From contig OY762824.1 in the NCBI GenBank assembly GCA_963666465.1, forward strand, positions 4,092,001-4,156,000: 64,000 nt of DNA, read 5' to 3'. Within the stretch, counting starts at the first letter, position 1. Each line of letters begins with the position of its first letter. Shown here in pieces: positions 18,339 to 28,251 of this stretch. The DNA is from VXYL01 sp963666465. Lineage in GTDB: Bacteria; Pseudomonadota; Gammaproteobacteria; Pseudomonadales; Azotimanducaceae. Made by a program: the position numbers and the translations under genes. Below the pieces are notes generated by a model. The model was not told the DNA's origin. It was given only the letters and a program-made list of their open reading frames with translations, and ran no database searches.

Positions 18339-20005
18339 CCCACACGAGACCGCGGTGACGGCAAGGAAGGACGACGCCCGACACTCGCCTTCAGATCGGC
18401 GTTGAGTTCCAGGAGGCGGGCCAGGACTTCGTCGCGGATGTGGTCCGGCCAGCGGTAGCGGTAGGGCTTCCTCCTTCGGCCCCAGGTTTCCTCGTCGATT
18501 TCGTAGTCCAGAAGGTACTCGCAATCGCTGGGAATGTCCGTCCAGCCGTAGGCGTCGAGCACGGCACGGTCCATGGCGGCGTGCAGATCTCGGAGCGTTG
18601 CGATCCGGGGGTCGCGCTCGTGTGGGTCGTGGAAGCGGTTGTAGGTCTTGGTCATGCCCTCGTCGTTCTCGACCATCAGCGCCGCGCGGAAATCGTAGTA
18701 CGCCTCGCCGGCGGCTTCGGGGGCCGGGTGGGTCTCCCATCCTTCGAGGAAGGGGAAGGTCTCGAAGCAGTCGGAGGGGGTGTAGCGAAGCCGATCCTCC
18801 AGAGACGAGCCGAAGAACCGCGCCCAGATTTCGTGGGGGCGGGACTGGAGGGCGCAGAAGGCGGCGTGGGTGTCGAGAGGAAACACTGCAAGCGAGTGGG
18901 CGAATACCGTTGCCGCGGGAAGGAAGGCAAACGCCGCGTGGGGTGTTGCGCCGCAGTTGATGACCAGCACCCGATCCAGCCCTTCGATGGTGGAATACAG
19001 TTCGTTCGCGTGTGAGCCATACTGCCACCAGAACTTGGCACGTTTGCGTCCGATTGCATTTGCAGTCAGGTGGGCTCGAGCGGGTTTGACCGACGCTTCC
19101 ACAATCTCCAGCAGTTCCGGCCAATCCGCCGCCACCGGTTCGGTGTAATCGAGGGGGACGATCCCGCTACGCAACCACTCGCGGCGTTGGTTCTCGCCTG
19201 CGTCCTCCCACGTGCCTCCCAGATCGGTCCGGCGCAGCGGCCAGTCGTGGAAGTTGATGACATGCCGATGATGGACGTGAGTCGGACTGGTGTTGACCTC
19301 TTCGCCGCCGATGTAGGGAAGGATCACCTCGCTGTTGCGCGGATTCGCTTCGATCAGCCGCTCCATCTCCTCGAGCGGCGTCGCGATCCCCTTCTTGTCC
19401 GAGTCGTCGAACGTGAAACCCATGCCGAGGACATAGCTTCCCTGGAAGCTCTGCTTCTCGTTCGCCTTGAGTCGGGCCGGATCGCTGTGGCCGCCGCGGT
19501 GGAACAGGAACGCGGTGACGTTCTTCACCTGCTTCCCGTCAAGCACACGCGTCCCTTCCCAATCTCCTCGATGTAGGTGCAGCACGCTGACTACCACCGC
19601 GGCCTGCCCAGGCCACTTGAAACGACGTTGCGCTCGGTAGATGTTCCCGCCGTGTTCGCAGATCCACCTGAGGCCCGTGTTTCGCGTGTCTCCTTGCGCG
19701 ATTGTGTTGGTGGCGATGAGTCCGAACGTCCCCGCAACCCGCACCAGATCGAACGCACGGCGGAAGAAGTGCGCCACAAGGTCCGAGTTGCCGTGGCTCT
19801 CGACGTGCATCTCCTTGAGCCATTCCGGATAGCCGTCCGGATTGGCCGAACGCGTTGTGTTCTTGCCAGCGAAGGGTGGGTTGCCAACCAAGGCGTCGAA
19901 GCCTGGATTGTCGCGGTCAAACACTTCCGGGAACTCGACTTCCCAATGGAACGGCACGAGCTCTTCGTCAAGTGTATTGCGATACATGCCGGCTTCGATC
20001 AGCCG
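18335..20005 (-). pseudogene. drmMI: DISARM adenine methyltransferase DrmMI, N-terminally truncated
   Basis: About 550 residues of a large class I DNA adenine methyltransferase remain. From the Met at 19987 the frame reads PFHWEVEFPEVF, then the catalytic NPPF (about residues 36-39), LVAHFFRRAFDLV, FGLIATNTIAQGDTRNTGL, VLGMGFTFDD, FHDWPLRRTDLGG and the late RYTPSDCFETFPF. This matches the C-terminal two thirds of DrmMI. The SAM-binding motif upstream of NPPF and the N-terminal half are gone, since at 20005 the sequence becomes an unrelated gene fragment. The order drmMI then drmA on the minus strand fits class 1 DISARM. Confidence 0.76.
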
Positions 20006-20150
20006 GGCATGGCGGTGTCGTTGTCGAGCGGGATGCCGGCTTCCTTGTCGGCAAGGCCGGTGGCGGCGCCGACGATGCGGCCACCGGGCAGGCGCACCGC
20101 GGCTCGAAGCCCCGTAGCGAGGATGTCTGCGCCCTCCCTCCTGGCGGAAT
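20006..20150 (-). pseudogene. Possible serine hydrolase (beta-lactamase family) fragment
   Basis: On the minus strand one frame reads LRAAVRLPGGRIVGAATGL then ADKEAGIPLDNDTAMPG and stops. This resembles the strands just before the catalytic Ser-x-x-Lys of class C beta-lactamase-like hydrolases, which is itself missing. It meets the broken end of drmMI. Too short for a firm call. Confidence 0.35.
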
Positions 20151-20224
20151 GCCGCTGCGAAGCGATGGGGGCACTGCTGCCTGCTACGATCGTCCCTCAG
20201 GCGATATGGAGGATCGGCTACAGG

Positions 20225-21172
20225 ATGGGCATTTCTCTTGGCGTTCATGTGGGGCAGCAGTTCATCGGCATGGACGATCTGCGGGCGCTGTGGCGGCGGC
20301 TTGATGGCGCGGGCGTGGACTGGATTTCCACTTGGGATCACTTCTACGAGGCGCCCTGGCAGGATGGCGAGGGTGCCCATTTCGAAGCCATCGCCACCCT
20401 CGGCGCGCTGGCGGCGGAGACCGAGCGGGCGCGCATCGGCTGCCTTGTCTTCTATGTCGGCTATCGCAATCCGGCGCTGTTGGCGAAGGCTGCCACCACG
20501 CTGGATCACATCAGCGGAGGGCGGTTCGAGCTGGGCCTCGGCGCGGGCTGGCACATCCACGAGGCGAGCGCCTACGGCTACGTATTCCCGGACATCGGCA
20601 CCAGGCTCGACATGCTGGACGAGGCTGTCGAGATCGTGCGCCGGTTGCTCACCGAAGATCGCACCACCTTCTCCGGCAAGCATTTCCAGGTGGACGATGC
20701 CACTTGCCGGCCGCCGCCCGTGCAGGCGCGCCTGCCGATCTGGATCGGCGGCCGGGGCGAGAAGCGCACGCTGGAGATCGCGGCCCGGCGCGCGGATGGC
20801 TGGAATGCCGCCTACACGAGCGCGGAGGAGTTCAGTCGCCTGAGTCGGGTGCTGGACCACTGGTGCGAGGAAGACGGACGCGATCCCGCCGACATCCACC
20901 GGGCGGCCAACGTGGCCTTCTATATGTCGATGGACGAGTTGGGCCTTGCGCGTCAGCGCGAGAAGTTCCGCCACGATTGGGGCGCGGGCGCGGGGCGGGC
21001 CGAGGGCGGAGCGCTCATCTGCACGCCGTCCGAAGGGCTCGATCGCGTCATGGCGCTGGTGGCGGCCGGGGCGGACGAGGTCAACATCGCCCTGCGAGCA
21101 CCGTGGGACGAGGACGCGCTATCGGCCTGGCTGGAGGAAGTGATGCCGGCGGTGCGGCGGGAATGCGGTTGA
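20225..21172 (+). CDS. LLM-class (luciferase-like) oxidoreductase
   Basis: A 315-residue TIM-barrel flavin/F420 oxidoreductase. The start MGISLGVHVG gives beta-1. WISTWDHF is strand 2, and IGCLVFYVGYRNPALLAKAATTLDHISGGR is the family's most conserved region, followed by ELGLGAGWH and IWIGGRGEKRTLEIAARRADGWN. The frame is open further upstream, but the similarity begins at 20225. Members use FMN or coenzyme F420; which one, and the substrate, cannot be read here. It stands alone beside repeat DNA. Confidence 0.88.
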   Translation: MGISLGVHVGQQFIGMDDLRALWRRLDGAGVDWISTWDHFYEAPWQDGEGAHFEAIATLGALAAETERARIGCLVFYVGYRNPALLAKAATTLDHISGGRFELGLGAGWHIHEASAYGYVFPDIGTRLDMLDEAVEIVRRLLTEDRTTFSGKHFQVDDATCRPPPVQARLPIWIGGRGEKRTLEIAARRADGWNAAYTSAEEFSRLSRVLDHWCEEDGRDPADIHRAANVAFYMSMDELGLARQREKFRHDWGAGAGRAEGGALICTPSEGLDRVMALVAAGADEVNIALRAPWDEDALSAWLEEVMPAVRRECG

Positions 21173-21263
21173 GTCTTGGGGCAAGCGAGGAAGCGGGGAA
21201 AGGAAGCGGAGCGAGGGTCGGAGGAGCGTGGCTTGGGCTGCGAGCGCCCGTTGGGCGCGCTGG

Positions 21264-23109
21264 CAGCCTGTCGGACTTCGGACGGCGCAAGCTGGCCGAA
21301 TGCCGACAGGGGACAGGACGGCCTGGGCTGGGGCAGGAAGCGTTGCCGAAAGGCAACGGCTCTTGTGGCGCTGGCAGTCTGTCGGACTTTGGTGCCTGCG
21401 TCACTACAATGGCGCCCGCCGTTTGGGGAGGCCATTTCGAGATGCCGAAGTTCGTGCCGTCGGATCGGAGCCAGCCGTACCTGTTGCCGCCGGACATGCG
21501 GGAGTGGGTTCCCGAGGACGACCTGGTGCACTTCGTGCTGGAGGCGGTGGAGCGGGTTTCGATGTCGCGGTTCCGGGTGAACGAGCGCGGCACGGGTTCT
21601 GCGCAGTGCCACCCGCGGATGATGCTTGCGCTGCTGGTGTACTGCTACGCGACCGGGACGTTCGGCTCGCGGCGGATCGAGCGGGCGACGCACCGGGATC
21701 TGTGCGTCCGGTACCTGACGGCGGACAGCCACCCGGACCACGACACGATCTGCCGTTTCCGTCGGGAGAACTTCGAGGCGGTTGGGGAGGCGTTCCTGCA
21801 GGTTCTGCTTCTGGCGCGGGAACTGCGGCTTCTTCGGGTGGGGACGGTGAGCGTGGACGGGACGAAGGTGGACGCGAACGCGAGCCTTCGCAACGGCATC
21901 CGGCACGACCGTGCGGAGGAGCTGCGGGCGCAGCTTCAGCAGGAGATCGACGGTCTTCTGGCGGAGGCGGAGCGGACGGACGCGTCGGACGAGGTCGATC
22001 CGCAGCGTCTTCCTGCGGAGCTGTCGCGGCGGGAGGCGCTGAAGGCGAAGCTGGACCGGGCGTGCGCGGAGCTGAAGGAGCGGGCGGAGCGCCGTGCGGA
22101 GTCGGAGCGCGAGGAGTACGAGCGCAAGGTGGCGGCGCGTGATGCGCGCAAGGGCTCTGCGAAGGGTCGGCATCCGAAGCCGCCAGACGGGAAGCCGAGG
22201 CCGGACGAGCAGGTCAACCTGACGGACGCGGACAGCGGGGTGATGAAGAAGAGCGAGCGTCACGAGTGCCGGCAGGCGTACAACGCGCAGGCGGTGGTGG
22301 ACGCGGACGGCAGCCAGCTGGTGCTGGGCTGTCGGGTGAGCCGGAGCGCGACCGACCGCCGGGAGCTGGTCGCGGACGTGGACGCGGTGCCGGCGGCGGT
22401 TGGGGTGCCGGATCGGGTTCTGGCGGACAACGGCTACGCGTCGGGAAGCGAGGTGGCGGAGCTGGAGGGCCGCGGCATGGACCTGCTGGTGGCGACGGGC
22501 GCGGAGGGCGGCCGGCGGCAGCACGACTTCCGCCCGGAGCCGGCGGAGGAGCGTCCGGCGAAGGAGCCGAAGGCGGAGTGGATCAAGGCGATGCGGGCGA
22601 AGCTGGACGAGGAGGGGAACCGGCAGCGCTACCGGGTTCGCAAGCACACGGTGGAGCCGGTGTTCGGGGTGGTGAAGCAGGCGATGGGGTTCCGTCAGTT
22701 CCTGCTGCGCGGCATCGAGAAGGTGGAGGGCGAGTGGTGCCTGGCGATGCTGGCGTACAACTGCAAGCGGCTGCACAACCTCACGGCGGCGTGAATCGGG
22801 GCTGGAAGCCGCCCCGGAACCCCGGATCCGGGCCTTCTCCAGCCCACCGGAGCCACATCGGCGACGACATCCCAGACCTGCCGCGCCGGACACGCCGCAA
22901 TCGCCCGCCCGGATGCGGCAGTCCGAGAGCCCCGGGGGCGCACCCCCGTCCACAAGCCGCCAACATCCGCCTTCGCCGCCCAAAGTCCGACAGGCTGCCA
23001 GCGCCACAAGAGCCGTTGCCTTTCGGCAACGCTTCCTGCCCCAGCCCAGGCCGTCCTGTCACCCTGTCGGCATTCGGCCAGCTTGCGCCGTCCGAAGTCC
23101 GACAGGCTG
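21264..23109 (+). mobile_element. IS1182-type element inside two inverted family 3 repeats
   Basis: The inner element (21375-22997, 1623 bp) has ends CAGTCTGTCGGACTTTGG and its near-complement. It is bordered by two inverted 111-112 bp copies of the family 3 repeat (21264-21374 and 22998-23109) that themselves end in CAGCCTGTCGGACTTCGG. The whole unit thus has nested ends and arms of about 130 bp. Outer flanks are CTGG and CTAG, not an exact duplication. Confidence 0.85.
21442..22794 (+). CDS. IS1182-family transposase
   Basis: A 450-residue DDE transposase, apparently intact. N-terminus MPKFVPSDRSQPYLLPPDM, then the N-terminal helical domain with YLTADSHPDHDTICRFRREN, the first Asp in VSVDGTKVDANAS, a long Arg/Glu-rich insertion, the second Asp in VLADNGYASGSEVAEL and the C-terminal VEPVFGVVKQAMGFRQFLLR with Glu. 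Start chosen where similarity to family members begins. The open frame extending upstream into the LLM gene is chance. The deleted element at 13561 could use this enzyme. Confidence 0.92.
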   Translation: MPKFVPSDRSQPYLLPPDMREWVPEDDLVHFVLEAVERVSMSRFRVNERGTGSAQCHPRMMLALLVYCYATGTFGSRRIERATHRDLCVRYLTADSHPDHDTICRFRRENFEAVGEAFLQVLLLARELRLLRVGTVSVDGTKVDANASLRNGIRHDRAEELRAQLQQEIDGLLAEAERTDASDEVDPQRLPAELSRREALKAKLDRACAELKERAERRAESEREEYERKVAARDARKGSAKGRHPKPPDGKPRPDEQVNLTDADSGVMKKSERHECRQAYNAQAVVDADGSQLVLGCRVSRSATDRRELVADVDAVPAAVGVPDRVLADNGYASGSEVAELEGRGMDLLVATGAEGGRRQHDFRPEPAEERPAKEPKAEWIKAMRAKLDEEGNRQRYRVRKHTVEPVFGVVKQAMGFRQFLLRGIEKVEGEWCLAMLAYNCKRLHNLTAA

Positions 23110-23529
23110 CTAGGAGCGAACGGAGGCGACGCTGGACTTCTGTTCCTTGGCCGCTCTCGCCACCTCGGCGCGGCGCGTCAGCGGACAGGTTTCGCTCGCC
23201 TTCATCCGACAACTGAATTCCGTCAGCACGGGAATCATGGCGAATCCGGCGAACAGGAGGCTCGCCACGTGTACGGCCTGTGCGCCCTGCCAGTACCAGT
23301 CGGGCTGCAAGGTTGGGGTGAGGTGGAAGAAGGAGGCGAAGAAGAAGAACATGGCGCCGGTTGTGATCACCGCGAGCAAGCCGACCATGCGGGCGTGGAG
23401 CCAGTGCTTGAGGGCGATGGCGGCGAGCACGGCACCGAGGACGAACATGGCGGATTCAGCGGGACGATCAAGGTGGACCAAGGTGGCCAGCACCAAGACG
23501 AAACTGATGATCGCGTTGACGTAATGCAT
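23110..23529 (-). CDS. Small four-helix membrane protein, unknown function
   Basis: About 139 residues starting MHYVNAIISFVLVLATLVHL. Four hydrophobic segments are visible at about 4-20, 26-45, 50-72 and 82-105, followed by a basic cytoplasmic-looking tail. No family recognised. The final residues and stop fall at the CTAG next to the family 3 repeat, so the C-terminus may have been altered by the insertion. Confidence 0.6.
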   Translation of the reverse strand: MHYVNAIISFVLVLATLVHLDRPAESAMFVLGAVLAAIALKHWLHARMVGLLAVITTGAMFFFFASFFHLTPTLQPDWYWQGAQAVHVASLLFAGFAMIPVLTEFSCRMKASETCPLTRRAEVARAAKEQKSSVASVRS

Positions 23530-23773
23530 CTGCCCGCTCGGTTGCCTCGTCAGTCGTTGCTCTCCATGAGTCGGATAATCGCCCAATCCCGAGCGCCGTT
23601 CAACAGAATTTTTGCACAAATTGTTACGAAAGGTGACGCCAAAGATACCGTTCTACCCAAAATCCGGGGTTTCGGGGGCCAGAATGCGAAGGTGGGGGAT
23701 TCGATCACGGGCCAGTTGACCGCCTGCATCGGAGCGAGCCCGCACTCCCGCCACGCCGGCCCAGCTCGCCCTG

Positions 23774-24325
23774 TCACACGTCCGCCGCCAAGCCCTCGTC
23801 GAGTTGCACGCCGAGGGAATTCAACGCCATCGCCAGCATGTTGTATTGCCCCACGGTGAAGACGACGTCCATGATCTGCTTCGTGTCGTAGTGCGCCGAG
23901 AGTGCCGCCCATGTGGCGTCCGAAAGATGCGTGTCCGCCTTCAATTCGTCCGTGGCGAGGAGCAGCGCCTTCTCCTTCGCATCCCAGCAATCTGCATCCG
24001 CGCCCTCTCGCGCGGCGCGGATCTCGTCGTCCGTCATTCCCGCTTGCCTCGCGATGCCGACATGCTGCGCCCACTCGTAGCCGCAGCCGGCCAAGTGCCC
24101 GATGCGCAGGATGAGGATCTCCCGGTCCCGCAAGCTGAGCGTGGACTTGCCGAGGATGTGGTTGGCAAACACCAGCCAGCGCCGGAACAGGTCCGGATGG
24201 TTGAGCAGCGTGGCGAAGACGTTGAACACCCGCCCCTGGGCAACGAACGGCTTCATCACGTCGCGCTGCGCCTCGCTCCAGTCGGGTTCGGCAACCGGCA
24301 GCACGCGGGGGCTGTCAAGGCGCAT
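23774..24325 (-). CDS. Carboxymuconolactone decarboxylase / AhpD-like protein
   Basis: A 183-residue protein. It has LLNHPDLFRRWLVFANHIL and the family motif REILILRIGHLAGCGYEWAQHVGIARQAG, in which a Cys, Glu and His stand where AhpD-like proteins have the redox/proton relay. Only one Cys is present, so a CxxC peroxidase mechanism is unlikely. ATG at 24325 is preceded by AGAGGAGAG, a good ribosome binding site. Likely a metabolic lyase or hydroperoxidase of unknown substrate. Confidence 0.85.
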   Translation of the reverse strand: MRLDSPRVLPVAEPDWSEAQRDVMKPFVAQGRVFNVFATLLNHPDLFRRWLVFANHILGKSTLSLRDREILILRIGHLAGCGYEWAQHVGIARQAGMTDDEIRAAREGADADCWDAKEKALLLATDELKADTHLSDATWAALSAHYDTKQIMDVVFTVGQYNMLAMALNSLGVQLDEGLAADV

Positions 24326-24603
24326 TTCTCTCTCCTCTAGCTGATGCGGCACACCATAGGCGTAGCGACGGGCGCAAGCGAGCGAAATCCGCTAATCCGT
24401 GTCTCCTTGCGTCGTTCGAAACGCGAGTCGAAACTACCGACGTGCGGTGTCGCGTTCAACCCGGAGGATGGCCCCTCCGGCCCCGCCGCTCGTCCATTGG
24501 GTGTCGCGCGGCAAAGGACACCAGTGTTCGCTGACGGCCAGCGCCCCTAACGGGCGCGTCGGCAGTTGCTACACAACTGCTTGCCTTCTTCCTTCGCTTC
24601 CCG

Positions 24604-25329
24604 TCACCACTTCGACAGCGAGTCGTCCAGCTCCACGGGGGAAGCGTCCAGGCCCGGAATCCGCAATATCTCCTCCGCCAGCGCTTGCGAACAGGCAACG
24701 ACCCCAAACGAATAGGAGTAGGTCAGCACGAGGCACCACCCGCGACCCGCGGGCCAGATCATGCATGGGGGCTCTTGTCCAGCAAGGTCCGGGTTCCACC
24801 TCGGGCTCTGCCGGTCGCCTTGGTCCACGAGCCAACGCAGCAGCGAGCGTTCCGGCGCCTCAAACAAATGGAACCCCTCTTGGGGGGTTCGGAACAACGG
24901 TGCGCCACATCCGTGGCAGCTACTGCCTTCCCAAAACGCGCATTGGAGCATGCGGTTCTCGGAGCGCTTCGCTCGCGGCGACAGGATGTTGAGCACGGCA
25001 TCCGCCAGTTCCGGCTGCTCCATGAGAAAGTGGTGCTCGATGGGCGGGGCCACGTCCGTCCGACCTTGGGCGATGGCACGCATGTACGCCGCCTGCGTGA
25101 TGAGGACCCACTCGCGGGAACTCACTTGGTACGCATTTGAGCGTTGCCGGGCGGGATATCGGATCAGGACATATGCAGGGAACCCCGCCGGCACATACCA
25201 CCCAATCGCGTCGCTGCCCGCAGCGGGTTGGCGTACCAGCCATTCGGCGTTCCTGACATCGCCAAATCGAAAGAAGGGCATCATTCCGGCGGGAAGATCC
25301 TGCGCCGGAGTGTGCTTTGACGTTGCCAT
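24604..25329 (-). CDS. Hypothetical protein
   Basis: A 241-residue soluble-looking protein with no signal peptide. It has several Trp residues, a GSSCHGCGAPLFRTP stretch with Cys-x-x-Cys that may bind metal, and an acidic end. No family recognised. It is 12 bp downstream of the secreted protein at 25342, on the same strand, so the two may be co-transcribed. Confidence 0.55.
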   Translation of the reverse strand: MATSKHTPAQDLPAGMMPFFRFGDVRNAEWLVRQPAAGSDAIGWYVPAGFPAYVLIRYPARQRSNAYQVSSREWVLITQAAYMRAIAQGRTDVAPPIEHHFLMEQPELADAVLNILSPRAKRSENRMLQCAFWEGSSCHGCGAPLFRTPQEGFHLFEAPERSLLRWLVDQGDRQSPRWNPDLAGQEPPCMIWPAGRGWCLVLTYSYSFGVVACSQALAEEILRIPGLDASPVELDDSLSKW

Positions 25330-25341
25330 CGTGCCACCACT

Positions 25342-26148
25342 CTACCTTGCCTTCATCCCACCGGGGCCCCATGCGAGCGGTCGTGGGCAGTTCGTCACGC
25401 TGGCCGTCTTGTCGTCTGCGCCCACCGGGTTTCCCCTCGTGAGATAGTAGGGCCAAGGGAGTTCAAGGAAAACCGCTATCTGATTCTCGTATGTCCCGTT
25501 CCGGCAGTCACGGGCGAAAACCTGTGTGCCGACGTTGTCGGGGCCGTTGCCGGAGTTCCGGAACCACTGGGCAGTGTATCCTGTCTTCCGCCAAGCTGCG
25601 GTGCCAACGAGACCCGCCCCGCCGGATACATCGCGAAGGTTCATCACCAGACGCCAGCGAACCTCATGGGCGGACGGGCGGGTGTCCCACCAGATCGTGG
25701 CGCAAGTCGCGAAGGCCTTTGCCTTGACGACTTGCTCCCATGCTGCGTTGTGACCCTTGTGCGGGTTGTCAGCGGTCCTTTCGCTACAGTTTACGTTGCC
25801 GACGGAGGGATCGGCAGAACTCCTCCGGGTCGTCGCCTCCTGCCCGCCATCCGCCTCGGGAACCCCTCCTGTTTGCAGATACTGCTCGTATGCGGCGGCA
25901 TACATCCTCACATCGCCCGACCAATCCGAGGTGGCCGCTGCCGACAGGGCCCGAGCGATCATCTCCGTCACGCGGACAAGCTGATCTTCCGTGAAGTCGC
26001 TAACGCCCTCCCGCACCGGTGGCGTATGGTTGCCGCTTTGGGCTGGGGCTGGGCCTTGCCCTTGGTTGCCGCCAGCGAATTGGGCGGCCATGAGCGCCAG
26101 CGCGGCAACTGCGGACCGAACATGGAAAACAAAGCGCCAAAATGCCAT
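25342..26148 (-). CDS. Secreted hypothetical protein
   Basis: A 268-residue protein with an N-terminal hydrophobic stretch (VRSAVAALALMAAQFAGG) that looks like a Sec signal. It then has a Gln/Ala/Pro-rich linker, a charged helix around DFTEDQLVRVTEMIARAL, and a Trp- and Cys-containing C-terminal domain. Probably periplasmic. No family recognised. Confidence 0.6.
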   Translation of the reverse strand: MAFWRFVFHVRSAVAALALMAAQFAGGNQGQGPAPAQSGNHTPPVREGVSDFTEDQLVRVTEMIARALSAAATSDWSGDVRMYAAAYEQYLQTGGVPEADGGQEATTRRSSADPSVGNVNCSERTADNPHKGHNAAWEQVVKAKAFATCATIWWDTRPSAHEVRWRLVMNLRDVSGGAGLVGTAAWRKTGYTAQWFRNSGNGPDNVGTQVFARDCRNGTYENQIAVFLELPWPYYLTRGNPVGADDKTASVTNCPRPLAWGPGGMKAR

Positions 26149-26467
26149 TGTGCTTGTCCTCCGGTGCTTGCTCTGATCAGTTGGTAGGGATTGTGGACCG
26201 ACTAGGGCGCTTGGGGAAATACCGATTCGCCATAAGCGCTACGACTCTTGCTCCGCAAGGTTATAGGCGACGCGGCAGCAGTTCGCCGCATCGCACAAGC
26301 GTGGTGGCTAACCACCGGTTACGCGCAGCGAGTCCGCCCTGCCGATGGATGAGTCCGGGCTTGCCACAGGCCCGATGGACCCGCAGTTCGCGAAGCGCCT
26401 GCCGACGCGCGCCGTCAGGGCGCGCTACTATTGGTCGCGTAGTCGCTGACCCGAGCCTGAGCCGCCA
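26149..26467. other. 319-bp intergenic region between divergent genes
   Basis: No gene supported. It must contain promoters for the divergent neighbours. A short palindrome, GTGGCTAACCAC, lies near 26310. No other clear signal. Confidence 0.4.
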
Positions 26468-27247
26468 ATGACAGCCCACTCCGAGCCCGTTCGCGTCGAG
26501 AAGCACGGCGACCTCGTCATCATCACCATCGACCGCCCAAACGCGCGAAATGCGGTGGACTTCGAGACCGCTCGTGGTCTTTCGGAAGCCTTCCGCGCCT
26601 TCGACGCCAACCGCCAGCAGCAGGTGGCGGTGCTCACCGGCGCCGGCGGACATTTTTGCGCCGGCGCCGACCTCAAGGCCGTGGCGTCCGGCGCTGGCAA
26701 CCGCGTGACCCTCGACGGCGATGGCCCGCTCGGCCCAACTCGCATGACGCTTTCCAAGCCGGTCATCGCGGCCGTGGAAGGCTTCGCCGTGGCCGGGGGC
26801 CTTGAGCTCGCCCTCTGGTGCGACCTTCGAGTTGCGGCGCGCAGCGCGACATTCGGCGTCTATTGCCGTCGTTGGGGCGTGCCCTTGGTGGACGGCGGCA
26901 CGGTGCGCCTGCCACGCCTCATCGGCCAGAGCCATGCCCTCGACATGATCCTCACTGGCCGTGGCGTCGGCGGTGAAGAGGCGAAGCGGATGGGCCTTGC
27001 GAACCGACTCACCGAAGAAGGCGAGGCGCTGCATGGCGCAATCGAGCTTGCGGAACAGCTCACCAAGTTCCCGCCCCGCTGCATGAGGAGCGACCGCCGC
27101 TCGGTGCTCACGCAATGGGGACGTCCCATGGAAGAGGCATTGCAGCACGAGACGTTGCTCGGCCGCGAAGTGATCAAGTCCGGCGAGACCATCCACGGCG
27201 CCAGCCGCTTTCTCGAAGGCGCTGGGCGCCACGGCGAGTTCCCCTGA
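26468..27247 (+). CDS. Enoyl-CoA hydratase/isomerase (crotonase) family protein
   Basis: A 259-residue crotonase. The oxyanion-hole segments are clear: GAGGHFCAGADLKAV (about 60-74) and VAGGLELALWCDLRVAA (about 105-121). The active-site loop reads VPLVDGGTVRLPRLIG, with Asp where hydratases often have Glu, so a different acyl-CoA reaction is possible. An LLM oxidoreductase follows 117 bp downstream on the same strand. Confidence 0.88.
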   Translation: MTAHSEPVRVEKHGDLVIITIDRPNARNAVDFETARGLSEAFRAFDANRQQQVAVLTGAGGHFCAGADLKAVASGAGNRVTLDGDGPLGPTRMTLSKPVIAAVEGFAVAGGLELALWCDLRVAARSATFGVYCRRWGVPLVDGGTVRLPRLIGQSHALDMILTGRGVGGEEAKRMGLANRLTEEGEALHGAIELAEQLTKFPPRCMRSDRRSVLTQWGRPMEEALQHETLLGREVIKSGETIHGASRFLEGAGRHGEFP

Positions 27248-27364
27248 TCGAGTCGCGCTCGCCTGCGAGTTCGGGGCGAGCGCACCTGCGCGCCTCGCGG
27301 CGCGATGGAGGGCGGACGCCCTCCCCCAATCAAGATCGTTCCACCAGCAAGGGAGAGAGAAACG

Positions 27365-28228
27365 ATGGCGTTCAAGGGAATCGAAGAGGTGCAGTTCGGC
27401 GTCAGCATGTTCCCCACCGACTACGCCATCGGCCCGGTGGAAGTGGCACTGGCGGCGGAGGAGCGCGGCTTCGACATGCTGTTCTTCCCAGAGCACACCC
27501 ACATTCCCGCCAGCCGGAAGACGCCGTTCCCCGGCGGCGGCGAACTGTCGCGGGACTACTGGCACGCGCACGATCCCTTCGTGGCGCTTGCCGCCGCCGC
27601 CGCAGTGACGGAACGAATCCGCCTCGGCACCGGCATTTGCCTCGTCATTGAGCGCGACCCCATCACCACCGCCAAGGAAATCGCCTCCCTCGACACCATC
27701 TCCGGCGGCCGCGTCATTCTCGGCATCGGCGCCGGCTGGAACCGCGAGGAGATGGAGAACCACGGCGCCAACTACCGCAACCGCTGGGCCATCACGCGGG
27801 AGAAAGTGCTGGCCATGCGCGCCATCTGGAACATGGAAGATGCGGAGTTCCACGGCGAGCATGTGGACTTCGATCCGATCTGGTCTTGGCCGAAGCCGGT
27901 GCAGGAAGGTGGCCCGCCGGTGTGGATCGGCGCCAACTCGAAGTGGGTGTTCGACCGCATCGCCGACTACGCCGACGGCTGGCTCCCCATCGGCGGCCTG
28001 GGCTCCGGCAACATGGAACGGCTGCGCGAGGCGATGGCGAAGAAGGAACGCAAGGTGGAAGACCTGGACCTCGCCCTCTTCGGCGCCCCACCAGACCCCG
28101 ACCAACTGCGCGGCCGCATCGGCCAAGGCTTCGACCACATCGTCTTCGGCCTGCCCGCCGCCGGGCCGGACGAGGCGCTCCCGGCCCTGGACCGCTACGC
28201 GAGGGTCGTGGACGCGGTCAAGGGCTGA
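27365..28228 (+). CDS. LLM-class oxidoreductase, probably F420-dependent
   Basis: A 287-residue protein with the LLM pattern: VSMFPTDYAI, FDMLFFPEHTHIPASR, ERIRLGTGICLVIERDPITTAKEIASLD, SGGRVILGIGAGWNREEM, the C-terminal VWIGANSKWVFDRIADYADG and a short end. The LGTGI...ERDP block and short length resemble the Rv2161c-like F420 subgroup, but cofactor use is inferred. Start at 27365 follows AAGGGAGAGAGAAACG, a good ribosome binding site. It is 23 bp before the ATPase gene. Confidence 0.87.
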   Translation: MAFKGIEEVQFGVSMFPTDYAIGPVEVALAAEERGFDMLFFPEHTHIPASRKTPFPGGGELSRDYWHAHDPFVALAAAAAVTERIRLGTGICLVIERDPITTAKEIASLDTISGGRVILGIGAGWNREEMENHGANYRNRWAITREKVLAMRAIWNMEDAEFHGEHVDFDPIWSWPKPVQEGGPPVWIGANSKWVFDRIADYADGWLPIGGLGSGNMERLREAMAKKERKVEDLDLALFGAPPDPDQLRGRIGQGFDHIVFGLPAAGPDEALPALDRYARVVDAVKG

Positions 28229-28251
28229 CGCGGCACATCGCCGGCAAAGCC

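Noticed and set aside
20332..22794. 820-residue fusion of an LLM-region frame to a transposase
   Set aside because: The N-terminal part is an out-of-frame reading of the LLM gene. Family similarity and a proper ATG start at 21442.
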